Numbered from the stretch's first letter, positions 9,501-18,216 are shown. The stretch is DNA of 64,000 nucleotides from Actinospineispora eucalypti (GCA_014208095.1 JACHMT010000001.1:1-64000), one strand, 5' to 3'. A program made the numbers and translations. Notes: generated by a model not told the origin, from the letters alone.

Positions 9501-9944
9501 GACAAGATGTTCGTCGGCGGTGGCGGCGCGGCGGTGGTCACTGACCTGGCGGGCGGTGACCACGTAGGCGCCGTCCGCGGCCTTGCCCGTCCAGTCGCCG
9601 AACCGCATGTCGTTGAGGATCTTGCCTTTCACATCGACCAGGTTCAGCTCACGTTCCAACTGGTCGGCGTAGGAGTCCAGGTCCGCCGGGCGGGTGGGGA
9701 TGTAGGCGTGGGGATCGGTGGTGTCCCCTAACGCGGGGTAGGTGGCCCCGTCCTCGGCCCCGTCGCCGGCCGCGGCGGGCTGGGTGGTCACGAATCGGGA
9801 CCAGCCGTCGCCGTCCGTCACGGCAGGTTCCGTGGCCGCTGGCCCCGTGCTGGTCGGCCCGATGCTGGTCGGCTCCGTCGTGGGCGGCCCCGGCCAGCCG
9901 GGGTACCAACGGTCGGGCGCGGGGCCGGAGGGGCCAGTGTTCAT
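6525..9944 (-). CDS. Large WXG-like/transmembrane/BTAD fusion protein
   Basis: A 1139-residue multidomain protein. Residues ~60-230 are helical and include FGDWTGKAADGAY, a W-x-G turn like that of WXG100 ESX proteins. A Pro/Thr/Gly-rich linker (~235-470) and one membrane helix (IVGAMFCAAIVVAAVVFGI) follow. The cytosol-facing part has a domain of unknown type (~600-740), another Pro-rich linker, then a winged-helix-like segment (AALIDALWEHTPSN) and a tetratricopeptide BTAD tail. BTAD tails are known from SARP regulators and LysM-BTAD membrane proteins. The ATG at 9944 is preceded by GAAAGG; an in-frame N-terminal extension is Arg/Pro-rich and not credible. A small helical gene lies just upstream. 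A signalling or anchoring role is inference. Confidence 0.7.
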   Translation of the reverse strand: MNTGPSGPAPDRWYPGWPGPPTTEPTSIGPTSTGPAATEPAVTDGDGWSRFVTTQPAAAGDGAEDGATYPALGDTTDPHAYIPTRPADLDSYADQLERELNLVDVKGKILNDMRFGDWTGKAADGAYVVTARQVSDHRRAATADEHLVAAVRRLAGDTARRVAMVRDAIGEEMAVRQDARDTERAGKRPSEDARQHSLHAQDTLKTAVSGHQKALDDLQRQYLNLAGELPGTQRMLRDPGTEPSVPTGPTPGVTPGVPMPPGVHPPAGPGAPPPISALPPAANTAPAPYSPPGPHTDGPTSSTHTDNTPPSPSTPPANTTPAPPNPSSPSNPPVTDVVIPARVHRPEYDDPPEPRYPGGPGYPGTPPYTGYPPINTGPPAPAPDTTAPRLPRPDVPAPGDSTTPPLPPVGDPAQPGTDGIPPGGPELPSNDHHTPEHPDQPDQPGAGDTQPPLDTAPPPVQRTEGGSYRIVGAMFCAAIVVAAVVFGIRRARALASRGGEPVRNATFTRRIDNATRDQTIYDISAPVIGAEPDENTGRADPPATDPNRDQRPTGPEVLAALHGTTALPAAERASQLLRLDLATTPTLGVCGPGAPHVLRAYLVIALSHGLRVLIPERDIRRLFGDQAPDAIPPNLHITPTLEDALTQLSTATRATSGVRTVLILAAPPAHNAHAEHLADLIHTAGQHINVWTMDDHDAAHRVTTGADCVVTDTHGNTSHLAGAELFNMIRAVALDMISHLPPIPEPDGPQPDTHTTAPGGGASTPAPDTGPAAPPESLTARQGHDTAQRPAQHQAGPAEPATGAPRPVAPHTAPPAVAGPAPAAAPTGTPARPAESTSSAPAPATNPAPPEQPDPVTEPLQIGPAVRTPGPEHTPDQTAPVPLRWRVRVEIMRTPRVICTPEHPDAAEPATPVIVGLPDVRGRCTTRLVLNRHGERRAALIDALWEHTPSNRPAAQLSNLFGRINRRIEKATNGAVTSIIDTTDDGICRLNPALEVDYWEYLDATHPDTPYDSLVDKANAHRKALADYHGELAEDLDAEWLHVYRQNFQQKVIQTALTLAEELRVSHPREASNFLEEALTFASDQECIYQKLIEIHLDENLLDLAKQNCRKLLAALSELGVAPAARTKEIARELGLNPS

Positions 9945-10029
9945 CGTGCTGTGCCTTTCGAGATCAGGGGGTTTGGCCTGGCGGGGTGCCCGGGGGGCTC
10001 GATATGACACCCCGCCAGGGGCTTGGTGG

Positions 10030-10467
10030 TTACGCCAGCGCGGGCGGCGGCGCGGGCGGGGTGGTGAAGACCTCGGCCAGGTAGTCCTCACGGGTGCGGT
10101 AGTGCGTCGCGTTGGCCTCCAGGTGCCCGGCCAGCGCGACTTGGTCGGCGTACATGCGCGCGAACGCTTCCTTGCGCCGGGCGTGGTAGGCGGCGGCGGC
10201 TTCGGCGAGCTTCGGACATCCGAAGATCGACTTGTCCGGGCACGTGGTCAACAGGGGCATGTCTCGGTCGTCGGGCGCGATCGCGTCCTCGCGCAACTGT
10301 TTCGCCCGTTGTGCGAGCAGCTCTGGTGTCACCTGGTAGCCCGGTGCGCCCGGCGCGGGCCGGGGCGCGGCGGGTGTCGGGTCGTGCGTGAGCGGCTGGG
10401 GCGGGGGCTGCGGGGAGATCCCGGGCATCGGCCCGATGGCCGGGTGACGGTCAGGGCGCCAGTCCAT
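10030..10467 (-). CDS. Small helical hypothetical protein upstream of BTAD fusion
   Basis: A 145-residue protein. The first ~50 residues are Pro-rich, followed by ~90 residues of helix (LLAQRAKQLREDAI, LAEAAAAYHARRKEAFARMY) and a short Pro/Ala tail. There is no signal peptide or membrane segment. Size, helicity and its position directly upstream of a protein with a WXG-like head suggest it may be a secretion partner of that head; this is inference. The ATG at 10467 is chosen over a GTG at 10479 that sits too close to the ribosome-binding site. Confidence 0.6.
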   Translation of the reverse strand: MDWRPDRHPAIGPMPGISPQPPPQPLTHDPTPAAPRPAPGAPGYQVTPELLAQRAKQLREDAIAPDDRDMPLLTTCPDKSIFGCPKLAEAAAAYHARRKEAFARMYADQVALAGHLEANATHYRTREDYLAEVFTTPPAPPPALA

Positions 10468-10689
10468 AACGACACACACCTTTCTCCACAGCCGTGGATA
10501 ACCCCGAGATAAACGGAACAGCGATTGGTGAAATGGTTTTCCTGATGCCCCGGGTGAGGGGCCATCCGGGTTACGGAGTTTTCTCCGGTGGTTCTGATGG
10601 CGCGGGTGAATGGGAGATCATCACCGGGTTGGGTGATCCCGCGACTTGTGATGCGCATTGCGGTTGCGCTGGGTGGGTGAAACTCGCCG

Positions 10690-12972
10690 CTAGAAATTGG
10701 CGAACTCATCGCGCACCCTCGCGGCCCGTGCGACTCGGCGCCCGCGCCAGCGGCACTGGCAGGTCAGGGGTTTTGGTAGATGACGGCCTACGCGCAGGTC
10801 AGGGCGCTGAGGGAAGTTGCCGCCCTGGTCCCCGACTTGACGACCTGGGCGGCATCTCCTCCCCCGGCAGGCTCGCATGTCCCCCTGTGAGCCGTGCCAC
10901 ATCGGGGAGTGTAGAGCAGCATCCGGCGGATGCCGACCAAGATCGCGGGCGTGTTTGTCTCCGCATTTCGAAACACAATTAGAGGGTACTAATTGCGGGC
11001 GACTCGCCCCATGTGGGTGTCCGGTGGTTGTTGTCTGTGCATGTACTGTGTTGGGCGCCCGGATGAGCTGTTTCCTGGTATCTTCCCCCGACGTCAGGAG
11101 AGGGCTCATCCGGCCTCTCTTGCGGCGCGCAACGACCGCGTTTCCAGATATTGCGTTGCCGCCGCCCTCGGTTCCGTGGTTCAGCCCCGCGCGGTCGCCC
11201 GTGACTGGTTGCGTACCCAGCCCAGGCTGCGTGGCCAGATCCTGCCTAGCCGTTGGACAGTCGGTATGTGAACCCTGTCGAATGCTGTCGTTCCGCGGGG
11301 GCGTGCGGGGTGGCCGATCGTGTCGGTGACGCGGGCTGGTGTGGGGTCGGTTCTCGGCGGTAAGAACAGCTCGGGCTAGTTCTGGCTGTAGCCCGGTAGC
11401 TCGCGCGCGCCGCGCGTCCGAGCGGGCCGCGCGTGGCTGAGTGCCCAGAGTCGTACGACGTATGCCACGCCCATCGTTGCCCCGCATGCCAGCGCGCCGA
11501 GCGCGATCGCGACCTGTGAGGTGCTCAAGATGAGGGCGCGCATGAGTGTGTTGTCCGCTCCTGGCGCCAGGGCCGGTGCCCAACTGCCGATGAAGAAACC
11601 GGCGAAGATGACCGGGCCAAACAGCCAGTTGAACCGGGACAGTCGCCGGAGCAGCGCTGTCGCTCGCTGGTACTCGGGCACTTGATCGTCGTCGTTCGAT
11701 CGGATCACGACACGGACGGTAGCGGGCCGACCGGGTGCCATGGGGCTGAATGCGGTTCGTTTCGGTAGCCGCAACATCGTTGCCTTCAGTGAAACGGACC
11801 TGGCTGGGCTGCTTACCGCTCCGGGCGAGGCTGAATAGCGCGGTCGGCGGTTTCGGGCGGGGCGTGACCCCGGCGGCCTGTCGCGCGGCCGGGGCGGGTG
11901 CCGGGCGCGTGGCTCCGGCGTATGCCCTGGTGGGTATCGGCGCGAGGGTGACGACGGTGCCGGGGGTCGGTGCGTGGATGACCTGCCCACCGCCCAGGTA
12001 GAGGGCCACGTGCGTGATGCGGGTTGCGGGGTTTCCGTAGAACACCAGGTCACCGGGCAGCAGGTTCTGGTTGGCGGCGAGGCGGGGGCCGGCGCGGTAT
12101 TGCGCGTCGGCGGTGCGCGGTAGCGCGATACCGGCGGCCCCGTAGGCCGCTTTCGACAGGCCGGAGCAGTCAAACCCTTGTTCACCATTGCCACCCCACA
12201 CATACGGCCGCCCGAGCTGGCTGCGTGCGAATGCCAGAGCCGCCTGCACGGCCGGGCCGGTGCCGGCCGGTGCCGGTGGTGGTGTGCCGGCGGGTGGCCG
12301 GGCGGGCACAGCTGGGCCCGGGGTGCCCGGTGCCGTGTTCGGGCGGGCGTTGGGTGCGCTGGCGGCGTAGCGGCGGGCCAGCGCGAGCACCTGCGCGACG
12401 TAGGCCTGTGAGTGGTTGTACCGGTACAGCGCGGCCGAGAGGCGGTTGGGGTTGCCGGCGCCGTTGTCGCACAGGTAGAACGCGGCGGCGTACACCGCGT
12501 CGTGGGGGTCATACGGCGAGGGTGGCCGGGCGCCGCCCGGTGGGATGGGGTGGCGCGCGATGACCGCGGCGAACGTCGCGGGCAGGAACTGCATCGGACC
12601 AGCGGCTCCGGCGGGGTTGGCCCCGGCCCGGACCCCGGGCAGGGTCGACCGGCCGTGGTTCGTTTCGATCTTGCCGACCGCGGCCAACACCGCCCAGTGC
12701 AGCCCCGGGCACTGCCGGGCCGCCGCCTGGTAAAGGGACAGGTACCCGGGCGGGATGTCCCCGACTGACCCCGCCGGCCCGGCCCCCGGCCCCGGCACGG
12801 GGGCGCCGGGGGTCGCGGGGGCGCCGCTCGGCGCCGTGCCGCTGGGCGTGCCGGTGGTGTCGGTGGGGCCAGAGAACGGGTTGAGCGACGCCACGGCGGC
12901 GGCGACGGCGGCGGCCCCGAAGAACAGCAGCAGTAACACCAACATCACCGCGCCGATGGCCTTGCCCGCCAC
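10690..12972 (-). CDS. VirB1-like lytic transglycosylase with NlpC/P60 peptidase; 3' part doubtful
   Basis: Peptidoglycan-opening enzyme of the secretion operon. A membrane helix near the N-terminus anchors it. A transglycosylase domain (~residues 75-200) contains the catalytic-type Glu in GKIETNHGRS and GPMQFLPATF. An NlpC/P60 domain (~245-350) has the nucleophile Cys in GFDCSGLSKAAYG and His in RITHVALYLGGG. The GTG at 12972 lies five bases after the VirB4 stop; the frame also stays open upstream into that gene. Recognisable homology ends near 11940, but the frame has no stop until 10690, giving about 400 extra low-complexity residues that overlap a credible membrane-protein gene at 11376-11741. 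Either the tail is real but unconserved or a frameshift has removed the natural stop; a TAA at 11813-11815 in another frame is a candidate. Confidence 0.7.
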   Translation of the reverse strand: MAGKAIGAVMLVLLLLFFGAAAVAAAVASLNPFSGPTDTTGTPSGTAPSGAPATPGAPVPGPGAGPAGSVGDIPPGYLSLYQAAARQCPGLHWAVLAAVGKIETNHGRSTLPGVRAGANPAGAAGPMQFLPATFAAVIARHPIPPGGARPPSPYDPHDAVYAAAFYLCDNGAGNPNRLSAALYRYNHSQAYVAQVLALARRYAASAPNARPNTAPGTPGPAVPARPPAGTPPPAPAGTGPAVQAALAFARSQLGRPYVWGGNGEQGFDCSGLSKAAYGAAGIALPRTADAQYRAGPRLAANQNLLPGDLVFYGNPATRITHVALYLGGGQVIHAPTPGTVVTLAPIPTRAYAGATRPAPAPAARQAAGVTPRPKPPTALFSLARSGKQPSQVRFTEGNDVAATETNRIQPHGTRSARYRPCRDPIERRRSSARVPASDSAAPATVPVQLAVWPGHLRRFLHRQLGTGPGARSGQHTHARPHLEHLTGRDRARRAGMRGNDGRGIRRTTLGTQPRAARSDARRARATGLQPELARAVLTAENRPHTSPRHRHDRPPRTPPRNDSIRQGSHTDCPTARQDLATQPGLGTQPVTGDRAGLNHGTEGGGNAISGNAVVARRKRGRMSPLLTSGEDTRKQLIRAPNTVHAQTTTTGHPHGASRPQLVPSNCVSKCGDKHARDLGRHPPDAALHSPMWHGSQGDMRACRGRRCRPGRQVGDQGGNFPQRPDLRVGRHLPKPLTCQCRWRGRRVARAARVRDEFANF
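11376..11741 (-). CDS. Small two-helix membrane protein, overlapping the P60 reading frame
   Basis: A 121-residue frame. After a charged N-terminus (NDDDQVPEYQRATALLRR) come two convincing membrane helices: WLFGPVIFAGFFIGSWAPAL and a longer one around QVAIALGALACGATMGVAYVV. The protein ends with a basic tail. This pattern is more protein-like than the Arg/Pro-rich translation of the overlapping frame. The start is uncertain: the ATG at 11741 has no clear ribosome-binding site. No family recognised; it may be a small accessory or entry-exclusion-like protein, which is speculation. Confidence 0.45.
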   Translation of the reverse strand: MAPGRPATVRVVIRSNDDDQVPEYQRATALLRRLSRFNWLFGPVIFAGFFIGSWAPALAPGADNTLMRALILSTSQVAIALGALACGATMGVAYVVRLWALSHARPARTRGARELPGYSQN

Positions 12973-12976
12973 CGGG

Positions 12977-14989
12977 TCACCACCCGCCCTGGCCGCCGGT
13001 CCAGCCCGGGCCGGGGGCGGGGGTGGTGTCGCGGGGGTCCGTGGTGGCCAGCTCGTCCTCACGGTCACTGGCCAGGGCCTTGGCCGCTACGCGTTGGTTG
13101 CCCGTGCTGAGCAGCAGCTCACCCGGGGCGGCGCGGCGTAGGAAGGCGTGTTCTCCGGCGGTGAGGTGGAACCGGTCGGCTACCTCGTCGATGAGTTGGT
13201 CGGCCTGGCGGAACAACACGGAGGTGGCCGAGTTGTTGATCACGGTGTTGCCCAGGTCGGTGCCCAACACGTCGGCCAGGTCTTGGGAGACGAACATCAG
13301 CCCGGCCCAGCACTTGCGCACGGTGCGGGCCAGGCGGGCGACGTAGCGGGCGGCTGAGGGCTGCGACATCAGCCGCCAGGCCTCATCGATGACCACCAGC
13401 CGCGGCCGGCGGGTGGCCGGGGCGGAGACGTGGCGCCAGATGTGTTGCAGCACCAGCAGGGTGGCGGCGGGTTGGAGTTCCTCCGGTAGCGCGCGCAGCG
13501 AGAACGACACCAGGTGCGGCCCCGATTGTCCGGCCGGATGGCCGGCCGGGCTGGGCAGGGTGGTGTGTCCGGCGAACAGCCGCGCGTAGGCGCCGTGGGC
13601 GTAGGGGTGCAGCTCGGTCGCCAGCTCCCGGCCCGCCGGGTTGGGGTGAGCGGCCAGCGCGGCGGCCAGGTCGGCCAGCAGCGGCGCGGGCCGGGTCCAG
13701 GTGCCGGGCCGGTCGGGGTGGATACCGGCCCGCCGGTAGGTGACGGTGATGGCCTCGTCCAGCACGGCGCGTTGCAGCGGTGAGGGTTCCCGCCCGAGGG
13801 CCAGCGCCAGGAAGGTGTGCACGAACAACGCGTGTTCAGTGAATCTGTTGCCGAACCCGTTGCCCGCGGGGTGCACGTCGGCGGCCGGGCCGGTGTGGGT
13901 GGCCGGGTGGGTGGTCAGGTCCAGGGGGTTCAGGTGCACACCGGGGGCGCCGAGGCGGACCACGGTTCCCCCGGCTGCGTGCACCAGCCGGGTGTATTCG
14001 TCCTCGGGGTCGACCACGAACACGTGCACGCCCCGGTACAGGCTGCGCAGCAGCCGGCACTTCACGAAGTACGACTTGCCGGACCCGCTTTGTCCGAGGA
14101 CGACTGTGTTGTAGTTGGTGGCGGTGAACTCGTCGTGGAACACCAGTCCGGCCGACCCGAGGTTGATCCCGACCAACACCCCGTCGACCTGGTCCGGGCG
14201 GGCGGGGTCGACGGCGGGTAGGTCGTTGGAGGCGAACGGGAACGCGGCGGCCAGCGGGTCGGTGTCCATGACGCGGCGGGTGTCGAGGGCGTCGATGCCG
14301 AACGGCAGGCAACTGGTCCACCCATCGAGCTGCCGGTAGGAGGCCGGCCGGGCGTCCAGCAGCAGGCTTGCCGCCATCGCGCGCACCGCGGCCACTTCGT
14401 CGGCGAGGGTGTGCGGGTCGGGCGCGTACACCGCCAGGCACAGCCCGACCCGATACAGCCGGGCCTGTCCGCGCGCGATGCGGGCGGCGAGCTCGGCGGC
14501 GTCATCGGCCGCCGCAACGACCAGCGGGTCGGCCAGCTTGCCGTGCTCGGCGCCATGCCAGCGGCCGGCTTCCAGGCGGGCCTGGCGTTTCTTGAGCCGG
14601 TCCGCGGCGGCCATCGCGGGCACCGGCTCGACATGGATCGACACGTCCAACCGCCCCGGGTACCCGGCGAGGGGTTCCAGCCACCCGGGGTAGACCTGGG
14701 CCGGGTAGCCGGTCACCGCCAACACCGCCACCCAACCCGTCTCGGTCGCGATCACCCGCGCGCCGAGGTGGAGTTCCTCGGGGCCGAACCCCACCGGCCC
14801 CGGGTCCCCGCCCGACTCGTCTCCCGCTGCCGCGCCCTCGGCTCCGGTGCTCTCGGTCGGGCCCAGGCCGGCGGGAGCGGCGGTGGCGTGCTCGGCGTCG
14901 GCTCGGGTGTCGGCTTGGGCGTCGGTGTCGCTTTCGTGGCCGGTCAACGGGACACGGAACGTCCGGCGCAGCAGCGCGGTACCGATCAT
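12977..14989 (-). CDS. VirB4-like conjugation ATPase
   Basis: A 670-residue cytoplasmic ATPase that powers assembly of the conjugation channel. The Walker A loop GQSGSGKSYF is near residue 300. Walker B-type LVVIDEAWRL lies near residue 540, followed by MFVSQDLADVLGTD, typical of the VirB4/TraC family. The ATG at 14989 shares four bases with the stop of the PrgI-like gene (ATGA); longer frames upstream merely mirror that gene. VirB4 is the most conserved part of type IV secretion systems and makes this operon's identity secure. Confidence 0.93.
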   Translation of the reverse strand: MIGTALLRRTFRVPLTGHESDTDAQADTRADAEHATAAPAGLGPTESTGAEGAAAGDESGGDPGPVGFGPEELHLGARVIATETGWVAVLAVTGYPAQVYPGWLEPLAGYPGRLDVSIHVEPVPAMAAADRLKKRQARLEAGRWHGAEHGKLADPLVVAAADDAAELAARIARGQARLYRVGLCLAVYAPDPHTLADEVAAVRAMAASLLLDARPASYRQLDGWTSCLPFGIDALDTRRVMDTDPLAAAFPFASNDLPAVDPARPDQVDGVLVGINLGSAGLVFHDEFTATNYNTVVLGQSGSGKSYFVKCRLLRSLYRGVHVFVVDPEDEYTRLVHAAGGTVVRLGAPGVHLNPLDLTTHPATHTGPAADVHPAGNGFGNRFTEHALFVHTFLALALGREPSPLQRAVLDEAITVTYRRAGIHPDRPGTWTRPAPLLADLAAALAAHPNPAGRELATELHPYAHGAYARLFAGHTTLPSPAGHPAGQSGPHLVSFSLRALPEELQPAATLLVLQHIWRHVSAPATRRPRLVVIDEAWRLMSQPSAARYVARLARTVRKCWAGLMFVSQDLADVLGTDLGNTVINNSATSVLFRQADQLIDEVADRFHLTAGEHAFLRRAAPGELLLSTGNQRVAAKALASDREDELATTDPRDTTPAPGPGWTGGQGGW

Positions 14990-16116
14990 GGGGTCCACCG
15001 CCCGGTCGGCATCGGGAAGAAGCTGTGTCCGCCGATGCGCACCCCGTGACCGGTGCCGGGCCCGGCCGGCGGCTGGTCGGGCTCCGGGCCGGCGGGGCCG
15101 GGCTCGCCCGGGGCCGGGGTGGTGTGGTCGCGGTAGGGGTTGGTGGTGGTGTGCAGGATCAACGCGGCCTGGTCGGCGTCCAGGGGGGTGACGGTGATCC
15201 CGGCCGGGGCGAGTAGTTCGCTGGCCTCGGCCAGCCGCCGGGCCAGGCGGGTGAGCGCGGCCCGGTCGCGCCGGGCCTGGGCCGCTTCGCTGGTCGGGGT
15301 GGGGCCGGGTGGGTTGGGTTCGCGGAACACGAGTACGACTTGCCGGCACAACAGGTCGCGGGTGGCGGCCAGCTCGGCGAGGTAGCCGGCGTGGTCGGCG
15401 GCGGCCTGGTCCAGCGCCGGGTGCCCCAACCCGCCGGCCGCCGCGGCCTGGAGGGCGGTGATGTTGCCGGACAGGTCCAACGGCATCGCGCGCACCAGAA
15501 TCTGGGTGGACGCGGACAGGGCGTTCAGCCACCGGGCCAGCCCGGCGACCATCGCGTCTTGTTCCCCGCCGCTGCGCAGCCCCCAGGACACGGTGGACGC
15601 GACCGCGAGCATGCCCAAACCGGCGCGGCCGAGGTTCACCACCCCGCCGTACGGGGCCGGGGCGACTTCCCGCGCGGCCAGCACGCCCCGGCCCAGCGGT
15701 TGGCGGGGACGTGCCCACCAGCCACCCCGCCCGCCCGCCTCGGCGGCGGCGGTGAACGCGGCGGCCGGCGTAGCGAGGGTTTCCGGCCGATCCCGGTCGG
15801 GTGTCAGGTGGGGGCGGGTGCCGGCCAGGTGCCGCGCCAGCGCCCACAGGTACCGATCCAGGCTCACCCCGTCGCGGCGGCCCAACGCGACCGCCACCGC
15901 CGCCGCCGCGAGCGGTATGGCCACCGCCGCGAACGCGAGCAGGGACCAGGCGCCGAGCGTGCGCAGCAGCAGCCACAACCCCACCCCCGCCACGCCCAGG
16001 ATCACCAACTGGCGGGCGGTGAGGCTCCCGACCAAACGGTCCTCAAGATCGATATCGGCGGGCATCGGCACGGCCCGCGACGACGTGTACGACGTGGAGT
16101 ACGACGAGGTATCCAT
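14986..16116 (-). CDS. PrgI family T4SS protein
   Basis: A 376-residue protein. The N-terminal ~90 residues carry the PrgI pattern: DLEDRLVGSLTARQLVILG, then two membrane helices (VGLWLLLRTLGAWSLLAFAA and AIPLAAAAVAVALG) and a short GVSLDRYLWALARHL segment. A longer soluble domain follows. PrgI proteins sit beside VirB4 in Gram-positive and actinobacterial conjugation systems and probably help form the inner-membrane platform. The ATG at 16116 is used; an internal ATG at MPADIDLEDR is possible. Its stop overlaps the VirB4 start. Confidence 0.85.
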   Translation of the reverse strand: MDTSSYSTSYTSSRAVPMPADIDLEDRLVGSLTARQLVILGVAGVGLWLLLRTLGAWSLLAFAAVAIPLAAAAVAVALGRRDGVSLDRYLWALARHLAGTRPHLTPDRDRPETLATPAAAFTAAAEAGGRGGWWARPRQPLGRGVLAAREVAPAPYGGVVNLGRAGLGMLAVASTVSWGLRSGGEQDAMVAGLARWLNALSASTQILVRAMPLDLSGNITALQAAAAGGLGHPALDQAAADHAGYLAELAATRDLLCRQVVLVFREPNPPGPTPTSEAAQARRDRAALTRLARRLAEASELLAPAGITVTPLDADQAALILHTTTNPYRDHTTPAPGEPGPAGPEPDQPPAGPGTGHGVRIGGHSFFPMPTGRWTP

Positions 16117-16185
16117 GGCTGTCTCCGTGGTGTGAGGGCCGGCCCGCGCGGGGCCGAGAGCTGGTTGCGGAAGGGGGCGGCCGGG

Positions 16186-18216
16186 TTAGCGGCGGGTGTC
16201 CGGGCGCCGGGCCTCGGTGGGGCGGGTGCGTGGTCTCGCCGTGGCGCCGCTCGCCGGTGGCGCGGGCGGTGGCCGATGCCCGGCCCGGCCAGGCCGCGGG
16301 TAGCCCGGTGGCCGCCCGGCCGGGGCCGCCGTGCCGGCCGGGCCGGACGGCCCCGGAGTGGCAGCGGCGGGGCCGCGCCGCTGGGCACGTTGCTGGGCCT
16401 GGTGCTGCTCGCGCTGGCGCTGGGCGACCTCGTGCCACGTACGCGCCGTCGTGGCGGGCGCACGGTCCTCGCCGCGCGTGGCCGGTCCGGCCGGGGTGCT
16501 GGCGGGCCGGGTGGGGCCGGCGGGGTGTCCGGGCGGGCGGGTCGCCGGCTTACCCGGGCCGGTTGGTCGCTGGCCCGGGGGTGCCGGGGGGCTGGTGCGC
16601 CACACAGGGACCGGCCGCCGCGGGGTGCCGGCCCCGCCCGCCGGGCTCACGGTGGGACCGTGCCGATCGGCTGGCCCGGTGGGCCGTGGCCCCACCCGCG
16701 GCCCGCGCGGTCCCCCGGGACCGGTCGGCCCGCCGCCGGCACCACCGCCATCGCGGCGGCCACCCCGGCCACGGTGGCGGCCGGGGTCTCGGGGGTCCTG
16801 GGAGAGGCGGGGGCCGTTGATGCGCCAGCGCCGGTCCCGGCCGGCGGTGGCGGCGGCCTTGACCACGCCGAGGGTCTTGACCGCCATCCAGGTCTTGACC
16901 ACCGAGGAGAGCAGCGACCCGCCGCGCCCGCCGCCCTGGGCCTGGGACAGTGCCCAGAACGGCAACTTGACCATGATCCACATGGCGGCCAGCAGCAGGA
17001 ACGGCATCATGGCCCGCGCTTCGGCCGGCGCCATGCCGAACGGCACCACCCCGGGCGCGAAGAACAACCGCAACGACAACGCCAGCGTGAGCGCCTGGCC
17101 GGCCTGGGCCACCAGCAGCGCGCCCAGCGCCCGCCACCACTGCCGCGCCAGCGGCTCGGTGTGCGGGAGGGCGTGGCAGGCCAGCGCCAGCGGCGCGGTG
17201 ACGGTGATCAGGGACAGCAGCGCCAGGCGCACCACGTAGCCGATCAGCAGCCCGGCCAGCAGCACCACGAACGCCGCCACCACGAAGATCAGCCACACGC
17301 CCTCCGCGTCCAGGGCGTTGCGGATGATCACGCGCATGCTGTCCGCCGCCGCACGCGCGTCGAGTTGCCCGAGCAGCGCCGTCGCCACCGCGTTGGCCAG
17401 GGCGGTGGCCTGCCCGATCAGCCACAACGACAGGTGCACCGCGACGAACCCCACCAGCAGCCGCGGCAGCATCTGCCGGGGCGTGTACCGGTTCTGCAAG
17501 GTCTCGAACGCCCCGGCGATCAGGAACGACGCCATCACCAGCAGCCCGTACAACGACACGGCGATGGTGCGGCTGGTCTGCCACAGATCGACCACCGCCG
17601 GTACTCGTGCCGGATCGGGTGTGGACAGCAGCGTGTTGCCGAGCATCGACAGCATCGGATCCAGCCCGGACAACACCACGTTGCGCGCGATCCAGTCCCC
17701 GGCGTCGTCCATCAGCCCGCCCAGCGGCCCCCGGTCCTCACTGCTGGTAGTCGCCCCGGAACCGCCTTGACCAGGCGGCGGGCCGCTCGGAGCGGGCGCG
17801 GGCGGGGGTGTTGGGGACGGCGGCGCGGGCTGGGCCGGCGCCGGGCCGGCGAGCTGGGCGCGGGCGGGCGCCGGGGTGGCCGCTCCCAAGCCGCGGGCCG
17901 TGGCCACGGTGCTGAACGTGGCCACGGCCGCGGCGGGGGACGTGGCCAGCGCATAGGCGGTGCGCGTGGCCACACAAGTGGTGGCGGTCACAGTAGGCGC
18001 GGTGGCCATTGATCGCAGCGTGGAGGCCACACCGGCCGTACCGAGGAACGCCACCAGCGCCGCGGCGGCCACCACCAGCACGGCCACCGCGCACGCCGGC
18101 CGGCCGCGGCCCCGCTTGGCCGCCGGGCGCCCGCGTGCGGGGCCAGAGCTGGCGGGGGTGCCGGTCGCGGGGTGGGGCCGGAACTCGCCGGCACGATCGC
18201 GAAGGCGGGGGGTCAT
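16186..18216 (-). CDS. VirB6/TrbL-like polytopic channel protein
   Basis: A 676-residue membrane protein. One N-terminal helix (AVAVLVVAAAALVAFLGTAGVAST) is followed by a Pro/Ala-rich extracytoplasmic stretch. At least five helices lie between ~190 and 430 (SLYGLLVMASFLIAGAF, LLVGFVAVHLSLWLIGQ, LIFVVAAFVVLLAGLLIGYVV, ITVTAPLALACHALP, MMPFLLLAAMWIMVKLPFWAL). The last ~200 residues are a basic Pro/Gly-rich cytoplasmic tail. Layout and position match the VirB6/TrbL subunit. The ATG at 18216 overlaps the stop of the pilin-like gene. Confidence 0.85.
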   Translation of the reverse strand: MTPRLRDRAGEFRPHPATGTPASSGPARGRPAAKRGRGRPACAVAVLVVAAAALVAFLGTAGVASTLRSMATAPTVTATTCVATRTAYALATSPAAAVATFSTVATARGLGAATPAPARAQLAGPAPAQPAPPSPTPPPAPAPSGPPPGQGGSGATTSSEDRGPLGGLMDDAGDWIARNVVLSGLDPMLSMLGNTLLSTPDPARVPAVVDLWQTSRTIAVSLYGLLVMASFLIAGAFETLQNRYTPRQMLPRLLVGFVAVHLSLWLIGQATALANAVATALLGQLDARAAADSMRVIIRNALDAEGVWLIFVVAAFVVLLAGLLIGYVVRLALLSLITVTAPLALACHALPHTEPLARQWWRALGALLVAQAGQALTLALSLRLFFAPGVVPFGMAPAEARAMMPFLLLAAMWIMVKLPFWALSQAQGGGRGGSLLSSVVKTWMAVKTLGVVKAAATAGRDRRWRINGPRLSQDPRDPGRHRGRGGRRDGGGAGGGPTGPGGPRGPRVGPRPTGPADRHGPTVSPAGGAGTPRRPVPVWRTSPPAPPGQRPTGPGKPATRPPGHPAGPTRPASTPAGPATRGEDRAPATTARTWHEVAQRQREQHQAQQRAQRRGPAAATPGPSGPAGTAAPAGRPPGYPRPGRAGHRPPPAPPASGATARPRTRPTEARRPDTRR

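Noticed and set aside
14990..15976. N-terminal extension of VirB4
   Set aside because: It is Arg/Pro/Gly-rich sequence read out of frame across the PrgI-like gene; the ATGA overlap at 14986-14989 sets the start.
15340..18012. Very long open frame on the plus strand opposite the PrgI/VirB6 genes
   Set aside because: Its translation is Arg/Gly/His-rich without domains, and the minus-strand genes there are clearly real; it is a base-composition shadow.
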